A stretch of 64,000 bases of DNA from Larix kaempferi (Eukaryota > Streptophyta > Pinopsida > Pinales > Pinaceae). The notes beneath the pieces are model-generated. The model made no database searches and had not been told where the DNA came from. It saw nothing but the letters and a program-made list of their open reading frames with translations. Positions 32,001-45,141 of the stretch are shown piece by piece (position 1 is the stretch's first letter; every line of letters starts with the position of its first letter). The stretch is from assembly GCA_027924585.1 (NCBI GenBank), contig BSBM01001067.1, positions 994,001-1,058,000 of the forward strand, read 5' to 3'. The position numbers were made by a program, and so were the translations under genes.

Positions 32001-33150
32001 ACCAATACAATCATATTTGGCTATATCACTTCGGAGCAAGCATTGGTTGATTTCGCAAATTTAATTACCATTTTTAAGAATAATTTATAGGCGGAAAAGA
32101 GTTGAGTGATAGTGTAAATTGATAAATATGTGAAGATTATGAACAATGATAATATTTGTAGCAGCAAAGGACTTGTAGAGTATAAGGCAAGAAGAGGAAT
32201 AGGAAATATTTTATTGTTGTGTGCTTATTTATGTACTGGAAGGGTTGCAAACAATGAATATTTTTTTTTTGATAATTCCTTTGAGAAAGTCGGTGTACCA
32301 TGGCACAGCTGATCGAGACAGGAGATGCAGTATAGCGATTTTCTAAGGTTACTAATCTTCTATGTTTCCTATCGCATGACCTGTTTGTGTCCTCGACCCA
32401 TTTCAACCTCTGTTACCGATAGATTTTAGCAATTATAACCAATTTTCACAATTTGATTTATTTTTATGAAATTTCCATGGAGTCTTTTTATATTCTTTTC
32501 CCACTTGGAACAAACTTAAGTCTCATAAATTGACATGGGCTTTTTTCATTTCCTGGAATCAAACCATGAGCGTCACAAAACTCTTTCCCATTTCCTCGAA
32601 TCAAACCATTAGCCTCACAAAACTTTCATATTATCATCACTTTTATAACCTTCCCATAGGCATTCACTTTCTTATCTACCTAGGAATCCCAATGTGACAC
32701 GTCCCAAGACGATGCAAGACCTTCTTCTACCCACGCTTTTCCAACACTCCCAACAACTTCCAGAAACCCTTTCTTACCGCTCAGTCCACGCTGGCCGTCT
32801 ATCTCCCTTGCAGTGTGAGAACCCAAAAGTTGCATCATGCATGGGCACACGGGGAGAGAGGGGAGAGAGATACATAGCTCCATGAATTTACAAGCGGGGG
32901 GTGGAAGAGAGTTCTTCGGCATAATTAACGAGGTTCAACTTTGGGGATGAGGTTGGGGGCACTAAATATATATGAAGGCACCCAATGTCTAGTTTCCCAT
33001 CATGGGGTGAAGGCAACCCTTGAGCTTAGAAAAGCAAAACAAAAGAAATTATTTACGTGAATATTTATTGGATAGTTATTCAGGTTGGTGGGTCATTGGA
33101 GAAGTCAATGAAGTTTGGTAAAAATCAGGGGAAAAGGGACAAAGGTAAGG
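29098..33150. other. No gene recognised
   Basis: AT-rich sequence without mobile-element domains. Short frames at 30659-30922 (plus) and 31198-30989 (minus, starting MSVREILKSFEYG) look protein-like and sit beside splice-like sites, but neither matches a family I can name or joins to further exons. A low-copy gene with small exons cannot be excluded. Confidence 0.35.
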
Positions 33151-33483
33151 GACACAGAGAATTGATTTGCATGGAGAAATGGAGACACAGAGAATTGATT
33201 TGCATGGAAAAATGGAGAACTATGAGGAAAAGATGACACTCTTCGTTTTGAATTTTTGTATGGTTTACGCTAATTGGGCCAGTAACTATGTCGAGCACTA
33301 CGAGGAAAAGATGACACTCTTGGTTTTGGCAATTTGCGATTGGTGGTAGCAGAGCTTTGAGAAGAAAAGGGAGAAGAAAAACAAATGAAGCAATCTTTGG
33401 AGATGGCATTTTGCGATTGGTGGTAGCATAGCTTTGAGAAGAAAAGGGAGAAGAAAAACAAATGAAGCAATCTTTGGAGAAGA
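33151..33483. repeat. Cluster of short tandem duplications (33, 78 and 77 bp)
   Basis: GACACAGAGAATTGATTTGC at 33151 and 33184 (period 33). GAGGAAAAGATGACACTCTT at 33224 and 33302 (period 78). GCGATTGGTGGTAGCA at 33336 and 33413 (period 77). All are direct repeats with few differences. Confidence 0.85.
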
Positions 33484-33878
33484 GAGTGGAGGCAAAGCCA
33501 ACGATGGGTTCTACATTTGTAAACCCCACTAAGACTTATACCGATGGGTAGAATTTTAAAAGTTTGGGAAATGGTGTTGGCATGATTTGAAATAGTGATT
33601 AAGAGCCCATTGTGGTCTACATGTAAATGTTTCGAATGTAAATAATACACTTTAGCTGGTGTTGAATTTCCATTGTGTGCCTTTCTTGAATTGAATGTTG
33701 CGTGTGTGCTTACATTTAATGTTGTGTTCTATGAGTATTGATTCACATCCCTATGGGTTGCATGTGCACCCGATGTTGCATCAATTTGGTATCAAAGAAG
33801 GAAGGGTTCCTGTAGTGATTGCAACTCTCGCAAGAAAGGGAATCTGGGTGGATGTGTCTTTGAGAAAAAACTCCAGAT
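33484..33878. other. Nothing recognised
   Basis: Short stretch between two repeat clusters with no domain or structural signal. Confidence 0.4.
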
Positions 33879-34025
33879 TTATAATTTATATTTCATTCAT
33901 TAATGCAATTTTTATTTTTACAATTTTAATATTACAATTTAGAATTTATATTTCATTCATTAATTCAATTTTTATTTTTTACAATTTTAATATTATAATT
34001 TATAATTTATATTTCATTCATTAAT
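33879..34025. repeat. AT-rich 70-bp tandem repeat, about 2.1 copies
   Basis: A[TG]AATTTATATTTCATTCAT starts near 33881, 33951 and 34002, with TAATTCAATTTTTATTTTT-like sequence between copies. Confidence 0.8.
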
Positions 34026-37000
34026 GCACCCTATGATAGTGTTCTATTTATTCCATAACTTTAGCTCAAAAAGAATCCCCTTAAGTTTCCATTTTATTGT
34101 AACCTAATAATTATTCCTCTCGTTTAATTTTTGTTGATCTTTTTACATTTTTATCTGACCTATTCCCTTCCCATTCTATATTTATTTCTTATAAATATTT
34201 CCTGACTATCAATAGTGTTATGTGACTCATTGCGAAAAGCTTTATGCTCAAATTATTAGGTAATTTGTGGTTGAGATGTCAATCCAAGAGAGTGTTAGTT
34301 GGACTTGAGATTGATAACCCAAAAATTGAAGCCTTATGGTCATAATGGTTGAGATATATGAATAGCGAACGTAGAACTAAGATGGCCCACCCAATTTTGT
34401 GGTGGATTGGATAATGATGATGGTTGTTGAAATTGGGCATGTGGGATGCTAGGTCTAGTTTGTCTGGTAACAACTAATTGTAAAGATATTCAGGGCAGAA
34501 GGAATGAGCATTGAATTAAGGTTGAGGAAAGGAAGCCTGAGCATGTATAACAATTTAGAAGTTCCACTAGTTAGAAGTTTTGAAGTGACAAGGGAAGCAG
34601 GGAAACCACAAAGGACACACTTCATGGAATAGAGTGTAGTGAAGGTGATAAATGTATCATCCCTCGAGTATTTTAGAAGAGTGGTTGGATTTCTGACCAA
34701 CACTACACCATGGATGTTATATTTACCTTACACCTATTATATCAATCTAGAAGATGGAGATGCAATGCTTGTATAGGATTAGAAATTCAATTGCAAAAGC
34801 TTGCAAAGATGCTTTACAGCTTAAATAAAAGTTTCGACTCTTGAATAGAAACTGTTGTTTTCAATACCAATAACAGCTTGGTAATTACCCACACTTAATA
34901 TTGCAGTTGACTGATTGACAAAGTTAACACCGACACCCATATGTCCCCACTTTTTGCTTGGACAATACATTAGTAGGCAAGCATCTTAGAAACATGAAAT
35001 TAGTTGTATGTCACTATAATTATGTCTATTCAGACAACAGTCAGATCCCATACTGTTACCACTTTATCACTATCCCTGTTTTTACAGGAAGGAAACTCAT
35101 CATTAAATAATTGTATATGTGAAAAACAGTCCTATATGGCTGGGGTATCCAAGCCATATAAAATGTATAAAGTTTTTATTTAATGGCTGTACAAAAATTT
35201 GACAAAGAGAATCCCAATCCGTCAGAGGGCACAATTGCAATTGATTTTTTCAATGATTTCTCAAATAGATAATCAATCAACTTCGTTGGAAACATACTAC
35301 ATCCAGAGTCTAATTGCATGCAATTAAAATGCTTACAAAATTTAGATTTTTATGGGTTTTTGGATACATTTAAAATGTTCAAAATCATTTATCCAAAGAA
35401 GAATTTGCTAAATTTCCATGAAAAAAATAAAAAAATTAATTAGAGCATAAATAAAATCAAAATTTGAATAAGCTTTGTTTCTTGATTATATCTTCTAGGA
35501 GTAGAATAATCGGATGGTATTTTTCTTTTTAATATCCCTCAACCCTGTTTTGTATGACTCCCCACTTCAACCTCTAAGCCACAAGATTTGAACCGATGAC
35601 CTATAGAGACTTAACCACCACTTTTCACCAACCCAACAACAACTCTAGGCTAAAACAATTGCATTGTTACCTTTGCCTATGCTATGTCAACTTTTATAGT
35701 TCCAAGTGTTCGATGCTTCAACATATTTTCACACATGGCGAGTCATGGCCTTAAGTAGATATACAAAATGAATGTGGCAAGCCTTGGCAGGTTGCCACGT
35801 TGATTAGCACATATGAATAGCCAAGTAGGGAGCAACGCCGGGAGCAACTACGCATTCAAACATTTTGGGTTTTAATATGTGCTTGGCAAGCGGTGAGAAT
35901 TCGTATCATATCACCAAAGGTGCAGACTATTATTGCCGCCACTGTAATCTGAATGCTCGGATTGACAATGGAGAGAATGGATGTGATTTATCCCTTGCCT
36001 CGTGATCGCCCATTTGATGCCTAGTTCACTTTATCGCTGTCTCATTTTTACTTTGTAATTACTACCATCCATATAGCGCTCTTTTGCCCACGATTTCATT
36101 GTCCAATGTCGAGTTAACTGTTTATTGATCTTCTTGGGATATTGCCTATCGCGACCATTCCTTTTTCGCTGTTGAAATCGCCCCACTCTCATATCTAGTT
36201 TTGGAGCATTCCAAGAGATAAATGAAGCATTTAGGGCCAGAGTGCGTGGTGACGCCAAGAGTGTATTAGGGTACGCAGTTCAGCATACGGAAGGTAACTT
36301 GACTATTCATTGATTCGCAATGCTTGGTTTTGGTCTCGTTTCACATTGATTCAATGTCTATTATCTAGTTTGATTGGTCTAATCGAGCCTGTGTATAACT
36401 CTTATTCATTTAAAATAATAACGCCCATGTCATATTTCCATCATGCCCAAACCTGGATCTGGATAGAGGGCATGATTCCTCCACGATTTTGTAACCTTAT
36501 CTCTTTGGTTCAATGCCCTGCAGAATGATTAATGGGCGGAGTTTATACAGAAATTTCAAGTCCTCCCCCTCATGCACCCAGACCCACAACTTGCCCTCTT
36601 CCTAACCTGCACGTGGATCCTAGCGGGTGCCTTCTCTCTTCATTGGCACTAAACATTCATAACTTTTACTGGTAACCTAAAAACCAATCTCTGCGACCTC
36701 CATTAGGTGAAGGATGTAGCATCTCATGCAATACTTCGAATTCCAAATATTGTTCTGCTTTGTATTATCAATTCTAGGTATCTCTTTCTTATGTATACTA
36801 ATTGACCTCTAATCATCACCCGGTCGTGGAGGCTTATTTCCTAGAAAGTCATTCAAATGGACATCATACGAATCCTACTGGACATGATGTTGCCTACTCA
36901 AAGTTTTTAACGTGCATATGCCTCTAGCTGTAATAGTTTTATCATATGTTTACATGGCTTCAAGTCTCGACTGTAAGTGAAATCCTGTACCATTTTTTCA

Positions 37001-38664
37001 GTGCTAAATCATTCCTTATTCATAGCTAGTATGGTATCTACCTGTCTTTAGAACTATTTCCCAACCAATCCAAATTGTTTAAATTGACATTTGATGAAAT
37101 GTTTACTCTTCCATTGATTTACCTTGCCTTCAATGATTTAGGAATTGGTCTGTTCGAAGTGAATGGAATGTAATTTGTACCGTTTGCTATTGGACGAGTT
37201 TTATGGAGCAGGTGTTCTTGGGACTATGGCAGAGAACAAAAGCATAGACCCCATGAAGCAATTTATGCTCATAGTTCCTTCGCCTATGCACAACCTAAAA
37301 TAAATGCTTCAAGTTCAGATCTGGTGCGAAGAATGATTGTGGTTTTGAAGACATGCATGATAATGTTGCAAACTTATGTAGTGCTTGTTTTAATGAACTT
37401 CATGGACTGTTTAAAATCTAAACAAGGTTATTCCAGGATTTGGATATTAATGTGTTTTTTTATATTATGATGGCAGCGTGCACAGTTTGGCAATCTCTTG
37501 CTTTGTATTAATGTATGGTTCACATACATAATATGGAAAGAATATGCTCTGCTTCATGTTTTATTTTGCGTGGCATAAGGGGATCGGGGACATATTTGGT
37601 CATATTTTTTGCTTTTTTAATGAAGTGAATTATGGGAGTCACAAGGATGTTTGCTGGCCTTGGATTCATCCCATTTAATGGCTCATCTATGGCACATCGG
37701 TTGATGGGACCCCCTTTACCACTCTTTTCATCTCCTTACTACATTTGATGTGGTTTTACCCTCACTCGAGGATGCCCACATGCCCACCTTTGATCTCGTG
37801 CACTCAACACTTGTCACGTAATGAAAGAAAGCAATTGTAACTATTTTTTCGCTAGAGATGATGATTAACTAGAGAGTAGGACAGCCAACAAGAGGTCTGT
37901 AATGAGCTTCAGTCTGATTTAGTTCTTCATTTCATATTATCATTGTGTTTGTGTTTGACATTATTGTTGATAGCAGGAGACACTTAAAAGCTACAGGAGG
38001 GGATGATCGAGTTGAGATTTAGGTTGTAGTATCATGTTCAAGATAGATAGTTTGTTTGTGTGATTACTGTATTAGATCTTCAGTCAAGCTAGTACTAATC
38101 CATGAGCATACATGCAGGTTAATCTTTGTATTCCAGTGGTCAATGATACCTTCAATTCCGGGACTTTCCCAATCTTTTTCTCTCGGATGTGCTTGGTTGT
38201 ACATGTGTGGTCTCCTAAACGCCAATTCAGTTTCAGGGTCTATGCTGGTCCAAGTTTTTGCAGAAACTTGTAAATAGTTGTCTAATCATGAATAATGGTT
38301 ATAGGGAGTCTTTCAATGTCATAAATAAAGAACAGTTTGCTTGCCCAAAGAGTCTTTACTGTTACTATTTCTTCTTTTTTTTATTAAGAAAACTCAAATA
38401 CATCTTATCCTTTTGCACTTGTTTTATTACTGTTATGTTAATATTTTGTTGTTGTTAGCTCTTATTGTGTTTATTTGATTTGATTTATTGTTTTGAACAT
38501 ATTTCATGAAATAAATAACAGCTAGTTCACTTCATTTACAACACTTAACTAAAACATAAAACAACAAAAAAATCACATAAACAAATAATTAAAGAAGTAA
38601 CTTCATGCACGGACCTACTATACTATTTATGAAAGTGGGGTTTGGTGTATGTTGGCAAGGCTAC
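34026..38664. other. No gene or mobile-element domain recognised
   Basis: Mostly AT-rich. Frames stay below about 80 codons and show no known motif. The region could be old intergenic DNA or long intron. Confidence 0.35.
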
Positions 38665-38811
38665 AAGCCTAGGGTATCATTCACCACGCCTCTCACCTAG
38701 CCCAACCGGAGGTCGAGTTAGTCGATCTTGAAATTGTTCATTTCTTGATCAACATATTTTTGGGGACTTCGTCGGGGAGCGTCAGTTCCTACAATTTGAA
38801 GCACCTGTGTG

Positions 38812-38855
<44 letters not shown>

Positions 38856-39013
38856 AACTGACTATAAGCGTAGGTTATCATTCATGCCTCCTCTCACCGA
38901 GCCCAATGGGAGGTCGAGTTAGTTGATCTTGAAACTATTCATTTTCTTGATCAACATTTTTTTGGCGACTCTGTTGGGAAGCGTTAGTTCCTACATTTTG
39001 AAGCTACTGTGTA
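38665..39013 (+). repeat. Duplicated retroelement leader with two PBS-like sites
   Basis: Unit A (38665-38813) and unit B (38866-39013) are about 80 percent alike, sharing GGTCGAGTTAGTYGATCTTGAAA and CTTGATCAACAT. Each carries a PBS-like motif: TGGGGACTTCGTCGGGGA at 38761 and TGGCGACTCTGTTGGGAA at about 38963. The form TGGCGACTCYGCTGGGGA is that of Tat/Ogre-type gypsy elements, usually assigned to an Arg tRNA. Between the units lies (TA)n at 38814-38853, bracketed by the 11-bp inverted pair GTCAGTTCCTA (38781-38791) and TAGGAACTGAC (38852-38862). Confidence 0.65.
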
Positions 39014-39560
39014 TATATATATATATATATACTCTTATTTTCTACTGATTTTCGTGCTTAATTCCTGCTGCTTTTGTAATCATTAGCATTGTTATTACTT
39101 GATATAATAGCAAGTCTCGTTATTTGCATCTTGGGTGAATTTCCAAGGGTGTGTTCACCTCGATAATTTTCTCATCGACTCCTTCCTTATCAACTCCTAT
39201 TTGACTCTCTCGACTTCCCATTAGACTGAAGTTAAATAATTTCCCACGCTTCTCCATGATGGACAATTGGTGCCAAACCATTATCCCTTGTGATGTATCT
39301 AGGCAACCAAATTTTGGGCTTCTAACTGGTCTCCCTCTCTCTGGGTTCCCGACCTTTCCAGGTCTTTTTATGGCGACACTTGGACAATTTTGCTCGCTAT
39401 TGCATCGATCGTGAAATCTTTGATAGCCCTATATCCTTTTGCATATTTTCATTTTCCCTCAAAAGCATAGCAACCCAATGGTATCAGCGTCTCCCACCTC
39501 GATCTATTGTGGGTTTATGATGTTTCTTCTTATTGTTCAAAATATATTTTCCTATATCAC
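39014..39560. other. Leader-like sequence after the PBS motifs
   Basis: Starts with a second (TA)n tract near 39012-39031. It is T- and C-rich, without open frames, and leads to the decayed ORF at 39561. Confidence 0.4.
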
Positions 39561-40300
39561 ATGAACAATAATCTAGAATACCTGATGCTATTAACACCAA
39601 TCTTGGACTGGGCTCTCAATTCGAGTTTGTCAACAACCCTTATCCACCTCAAACCTCTAGCAATTTAAGATCTTTGGGGTTGAGTATTCATGATCACTCA
39701 TGCCTTAACTTGCAAAATGATGGTGATGATGAGATGAGAAAGCTATTTCCTTTTAATCATACCTCGCTTAAATCGTATCCTAGCCGATTCATGTAGCTGA
39801 TGAGATTAATATTCCCCAAGAGTAGGACTTTTATATTTTAGAGCAAAATCATAAAGTTTTTGAGCCTTCACTACAAGAGAGTCATACAAAGTTAATCAAT
39901 TTACCTATATACCTTGACAATCCTTCTATTTAGAAGTCTTCGGTTATAAATGAAGAGAGGAATCCAAACCTTGATCATGATATTGCCTCTCCTTGCCCTA
40001 TATTCGTTGACATCCTTACCTAGCCTAATGATATAACCTTCCATGATCAAACCTTCTTTGATAATGCTCTCTTTGGGGCAAATGTTGAACAAGCCGAAGA
40101 CCTTATCCTTCATGAATCGGGCCATGTAAACAATAAAGAAGTGGATGGAATTGTGATATAGCTTCGGAAGACATCCATTTAGAGGATTTAACAAATGACT
40201 TGTTTAGCGATGTTGACCCGTGAGAAGGCTTATTATATGGCCGAGACTACCTTGAAATTAGAGAGCCAAAGTATGATACCCTTACTTCATCTAGATAGGA
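39561..40300 (+). pseudogene. Decayed retroelement ORF, left part
   Basis: After an early 1-base shift the plus strand reads coherently: NTNLGLGSQFEFVNNPYPP, then LNLQNDGDDEMRKLF. After another shift near 39790 it continues YILEQNHKVFEPSLQES, NPNLDHDIASPCPIFVDIL and NALFGANVEQAEDLILH. Stops are almost all TAG, the pattern left by decay of Gln or Trp codons. The text is acidic and lacks zinc, protease or polymerase motifs. Position downstream of Tat-like PBS motifs suggests a gag-region or accessory ORF of that element. Its reading resumes at 41838 beyond the LINE. Family assignment is uncertain. Confidence 0.45.
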
Positions 40301-41837
40301 TAATATAAGGTCGTCTTATTTGGATTAAGCATAATTGACCAGAGTTAACTATACTGCCAGGTAAGCTACTCACTTATAAAGTATTGGTGCAACTACGACT
40401 TATATGATTTCCTAACTCTTACTCCACGTGTAATTACGATTACTGAGCTAGAGGAATAGGCTTATTGATAACTAAGGGGTAAACTAGTGCTAGCCTGATA
40501 ATCACGAGTCTCATAATGGTTGAATTAATGTTAGTACAGATAATTAATACCGAAGTATGACACACAACAGATATTACCTTACTAGATAAGGCAGGTTTAA
40601 TATTCCCTGAGTATCAGCTCGATTACATTATATCCAACAGGAATTTTAGCCCACAACATTGGTGGTTCAAGAAGCTGTGGAGATGGAAGATACCTGCTAA
40701 GCTCAAATGTTTTGGGTGGTTTGCTTTCAAAGAAAAACTGAAAACATGGGATAATTTGGCCCGTATGGGATGGATTGGGCCTAACAGGTGCTCCTTATGT
40801 AAATCTGAGGCAAAATCTACCCAACACATCCTGGTTCATTGTAGGTATACTAGAGAAATTTGGGAACAGGTTTGTATTGTTCTGGACATAAATATGCTTT
40901 GGGGAAGGGAGTCTTTCGAAGTTGCCTTTCTCAATTGGTTCAAGGAGTGCAGATCTCACCCTGTGTTACCACTATTTATTTCATGGGTAGTTTGGTATAT
41001 CAGAAATAAAACAGTTTTCGAAGATATGACTCCTTTGGTAACTAATGGTGTCAAGCAAATTCTCTCTCTTTATAAATCCATTTTTAAAGGAAAGAAACCA
41101 TCTGTGGTTAGAAAGATTGGTGCTTTTGAGCCTATTTTTAATTGCCCAGTTCTTTTCTTTGATGGCGCGGCTCAAGGTGGACTCTGTGCTATTGGGGGAG
41201 CTATCTTTCTTAATGGATCTCATCATTACACGCTCAAAATGAATTGTGGCTTGGGAACAAATATGAAAGCTGAGCTCATTGCACTGTGGTGTGTTTTAAA
41301 GGTTGCACAGATATTTGGTATTGATGATCTGAAAGTCTATGGCAATTCATGGGTCACAATTAAATGGGCACAAGGTGAATGTGATCTTAAAGTATTAGCT
41401 CTAGTCCATTGGTGCCATAGAATCAGATCTGAGATACAGGGATTCAGGAAGATATAATTTCAGCACATTTATAGACAACACAATTCGGTGGCTGATAAAT
41501 TGTCTAAACAAGCTTTGTTGGGTGATATTGGGGTTTTAGTTTGGGAAGAATTACAGCATTCACAGATTCAGAATTTTGGGATTTTGAACTTTTTTGAGTA
41601 ATTATGATGTATATCTAAGAACTGTTGTTAGCTTTTTGGTTTTTTTTGAGGTTTTGGCGATTTGACTAACATCCTGCATGACGATCAGTGAATCTTTTTG
41701 TTAAAGTTGATGATAGCTTGGGGTTTCTTGGACAAAAGTGGTTAAAGAAATCTTATGAACTTTAAGCTTATTTGCATGTACCTTTTGATTCTATGGAATA
41801 ACATTGGTATGCTTTTTCTTGCTGGAAAAAAAACTTC
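40301..41837 (+). mobile_element. 5'-truncated LINE inserted in the decayed retroelement ORF
   Basis: Contains the 3' end of LINE ORF2, about 230 bp of 3' UTR, and ends in GGAAAAAAAAC at about 41826-41835, where the host ORF text resumes. The exact 5' junction lies between 40300 and 40560. A convincing target-site duplication was not found (only CTTCA is shared). Confidence 0.6.
40560..41600 (+). pseudogene. LINE ORF2 C-terminus: zf-RVT and RNase H
   Basis: Plus-strand frame open from about 40580 to a TAA at 41455, then read on to 41600. The RT zinc-binding region is clear: LWRWKIPAKLKCFGWFAF, MGWIGPNRCSLCKSEAKSTQHILVHC. The RNase H domain follows: LFFDGAAQGG (first Asp), MKAELIALW (Glu), VYGNSWVTIKW where GDS is normal, so the catalytic Asp is Asn, and after the stop FQHIYRQHNSVADKLS (His and Asp). 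The polymerase and endonuclease domains are absent, as in most 5'-truncated LINE copies. The stop and the Asp-to-Asn change make it inactive. Confidence 0.82.
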
Positions 41838-42440
41838 AAACACGATATGCCTTTACATGACCAGCCGAGTGATTTTGACTATTGCCCATTCTTGGACAAA
41901 TTTCCTTGAGAAGAGAAGGTAGCTTCACTCCATAAGGATGCGTGTGATAAAGGCATTATTGAAGACGGTCAGGAATTTTATTTGCAGCCTATCCTTCCCA
42001 TGTCTAATCAAGTCTTAAGTGAGGGACCTCTTCCCATTTATGACATATATGTAAGCGATGATCGTCGTGATGTAGAGAAGTAGTACCCATTGGCTCTTCA
42101 TTACCCTCATGCTTCCTGTGCTGTTGAGACAAAACCTTAGCCAAAATTCTGTATTGAAACCTTGGTTCCAAGTATTGAAATTCATAAGCATTCGAAAGGC
42201 TATAACATGATGTGTAGTATTGATTCGAGGACTTGGCAGATCTTACAAGATGACAATAAGTATTTTTGGATCTTCGTCGGCCCTCTACTTGTATTGCATA
42301 CCTTTGTTAGTTGACATGTTTCACTCAACTGTTGTCATGGCATCAATTATGCATGTAAGCTCAAAGATGTGTTCCTCTATACAAAATTTTACCATACTTG
42401 AATCTACAACCTTGTTTTCTCTCTTGTGCACATAAATAAA
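41838..42440 (+). pseudogene. Decayed retroelement ORF, right part
   Basis: Resumes after the LINE A-tract: HDMPLHDQPSDFDYCPFLDKFP, then CDKGIIEDGQEFYLQPILP, LSEGPLPIYDIYVSDDRRD, IEIHKHSKGYNMMCSIDSRTWQILQ. Stops are TGA/TAG at positions where Trp, Gln or Arg are likely. It shares the acidic, Asp/His-rich style of the left part at 39561-40300. After about 42440 the sequence becomes T-rich and non-coding. No pol domain follows, so the element is truncated or its remainder unrecognisable. Confidence 0.45.
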
Positions 42441-45136
42441 ACAAAAAATTTCATCGTTGTTTTGTTTTTTCTAGAATTGCTTTACTCCAGTTTGCTTTCT
42501 TTTCCTAAGATTACTTAGTTTTGATTTCGTTTTTTTGTAATTTTCTCTGTTTATAATTTTTTTCGTTTCGTATCTTTTCATCCTTAATGAGTTCTTTTAT
42601 TTGTTGTTTCTTGCATCTTTCTTTTGTCTTTTAGATCATTTATGGTTCTATTGACCTAGTCTTGAAGGAATCAACGACCTATAGTTGTAATGGTTTTGCA
42701 TGCATAACCACTAACCTTGCAAGACTATGGTGGATACATGAACACATATGACTGAGCTATGGTATTTTAGTTGAATCTTTCCTTCCTAATCTCTTTGTCT
42801 ACTAGTGAGAGCACTTTTGCTTGAAGCAAATTCGAAATGATGAATGACAAGTGAAGTATAAGATGATGAATGAATGACAACCTTAGGGAAGCATGAAATG
42901 ATGAATGGCAACAAATTTTTCACTTTTTGGGACCAGGTCGTGGCTTTTTGGGCAATATGTGCAACTAGGGTTGCGCCTCTTGAACGTAAAGATGCGACCC
43001 TTTAGATATGGTCAAGTTTTAAGTTTGATTTTCAGTTTTTGCACATTTTGGTCACTTCCTTGGGTCATATGGATGATGTGAGATGGGAAATGGTGCTAAT
43101 GTTGCCAATTATAATGTATAATGGTAATGAAATTGATGACATGGCAGGTCAACAAATTTTTGTTAAAATATTTCCCTCTGATGTGTGAGGTTAGGAGCTC
43201 ATCGTATGGCCAAAATACATCATAAGTATTTCATACTTTCAAGAGGGAAATAAGGACACCCAAGACGATAGACTAGGACCACGCTAGAGAGGAATCTCCC
43301 ACTTGAGGGACTATATAGGTCCATACCTACAGACATACCACTCAAATAGGTGAGGTGTATATAATCTCATAAACATATGAGGTGGGTATTCCCATGCTCA
43401 TATCAATGTCTCAATATAATCTAGGATCTAAACCAAGAGGGGCTTGATCAACACATGAATAATTGTTGAGTACAATACATCATGAGGGTCAAAGAGGAAC
43501 CTGATCCAATTGCATAATCATGGTCCAACCATGGTTGATCTGAAGTGCATGAGTAGGAATAATGGCATCCTTGATGGAATGTTGAATCACAGTAACTGAA
43601 ACCCTACTGAGACTAAAGGGGCCCAAGATCTAGGAGTAAAGAGTGGTGTAAATCCTCACAAGTGACTCAATATTGATGAAAGACTAAGTCAAACAGGTCT
43701 AGGGAACTGCAACTGGAATTGTATCACTATTGCCAATGTATCCCAAATACCATTGAAAGCATATGACTAAAGGTCTTCCATAGAGACTTAAAAACTAGGG
43801 GGAGTCAAGGATATTTGAGGTCTTCAACCAAACTAGATAAGGGAACCATCAACCTATATGTTTCGCAATGGTGCGATAATGAGGTAGAATCAAGTACATG
43901 AGAAACAACCAATCTAAGGGGCACTAAGGTCTCCCCTTAGGTGGTCCAAGGGAGTCCATTGATGATGTTTATTGGGCCAAGGTATAGGGTGCATATAGGT
44001 CTATCCTCTGAAATAGAGGTGTTGATATTGATAGAGGGAGACCCGTTGTCAATAAGACAATAAGGTTTCCTTATTGGCAGCACGAGGGATATCACTTGAT
44101 AATGAAGAGAACTGGGCCTGAGACATAAAAAGGGTGATATGAGGGTCATGAATGGGGGACTAAAACTTCCTTTATTCAAAGCATGAAGGCATGGATGACT
44201 TGACAACATGTGTGATGCTCATGATAACATCAAAGGAGTAACACAAATATGGATAACCAGGGGACATAACTGCAATGGTGATACCCATCAAGGGAAATGA
44301 AGGAATCAAGGTTGACTCTGAGAGAGGCTATGATAGGGGGGACTCCATGGGTGACACATCACAGAATGCTCTGAATAAAGGCGACTAGGTATGTTGCCAA
44401 AACAAGATTATTTACAATCAACGAGACTGCTAAGGAGCATTGTTTTTATGGTTTCCCAAGTACATGGGCACCTTAGAGAAAGAATGAGAGAATGTATGGA
44501 GACAAGTGTCCAATGTACGACTAAGTGAATCAATGGATGGAATGATAGTAGATGGAAGTAACCCAAGGTAGAACACTCATGGAAATTTCCTTGAGGGTAG
44601 GTGGATGGTGGCAAAACAATGAACTCTTACAATATGGATGAAGTGGCGGGATCATGAATGTGTAACATGAAACATCAAAGTGCCATAAATGCTAGAGTTC
44701 ATGGGTGGGCCATTGAGTGACAATGGAGAAGTAGATGTGGCTAAGTTCAGAATCACAAATTAGACGAACTCCCAATCCTAGGGAAATTGACGTGGCATGG
44801 GTGCCCAATGACAGTCAGGTACTCAAAAATGGCACCCATGTAGGAAAGGTTCTACAGGTAGGCAAGGACGAATGCAAGGATGCCTAGGTGCGGCCACTTG
44901 TCCAAGCAGAGGGGGTTCTACAAGTGAATTGGGATTCAAACAAGGTTGATGCAAATGATGTTTTGTAAAGGGAAATCACCTATATGCCAGTTACCTATAA
45001 GAAGAGGCGACATGCTGATACCATTTGGTCCTATCACAACTTGGACCTACACAGATGGATACAATACCAAAGCGTAAAAGTGCATCTTGAAAGAAAACCA
45101 ATTGTATAAGTAGCATATAACATAGAGACAATGACT
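42441..45136. other. No gene recognised; target region of the LARD-like element
   Basis: T-rich to 43000, then balanced composition with many GGxxAAx stretches. A minus-strand frame at 44209-43937 contains LIDNGSPS, which recalls a retroviral protease, but the flanks do not support it. Confidence 0.35.
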
Positions 45137-45141
45137 AAATT

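Noticed and set aside
33125-33650. Overlapping minus ORFs of 126-134 codons
   Set aside because: They arise from the tandem duplications at 33151-33483; the protein text simply repeats.
40301-41837. Exact LINE target-site duplication
   Set aside because: Only CTTCA is shared between the two flanks; too short to accept.
43937-44209. Retroviral-type protease (LIDNGSPS) on the minus strand
   Set aside because: Only a few residues match; no flap region or neighbouring pol domain is present in any frame.
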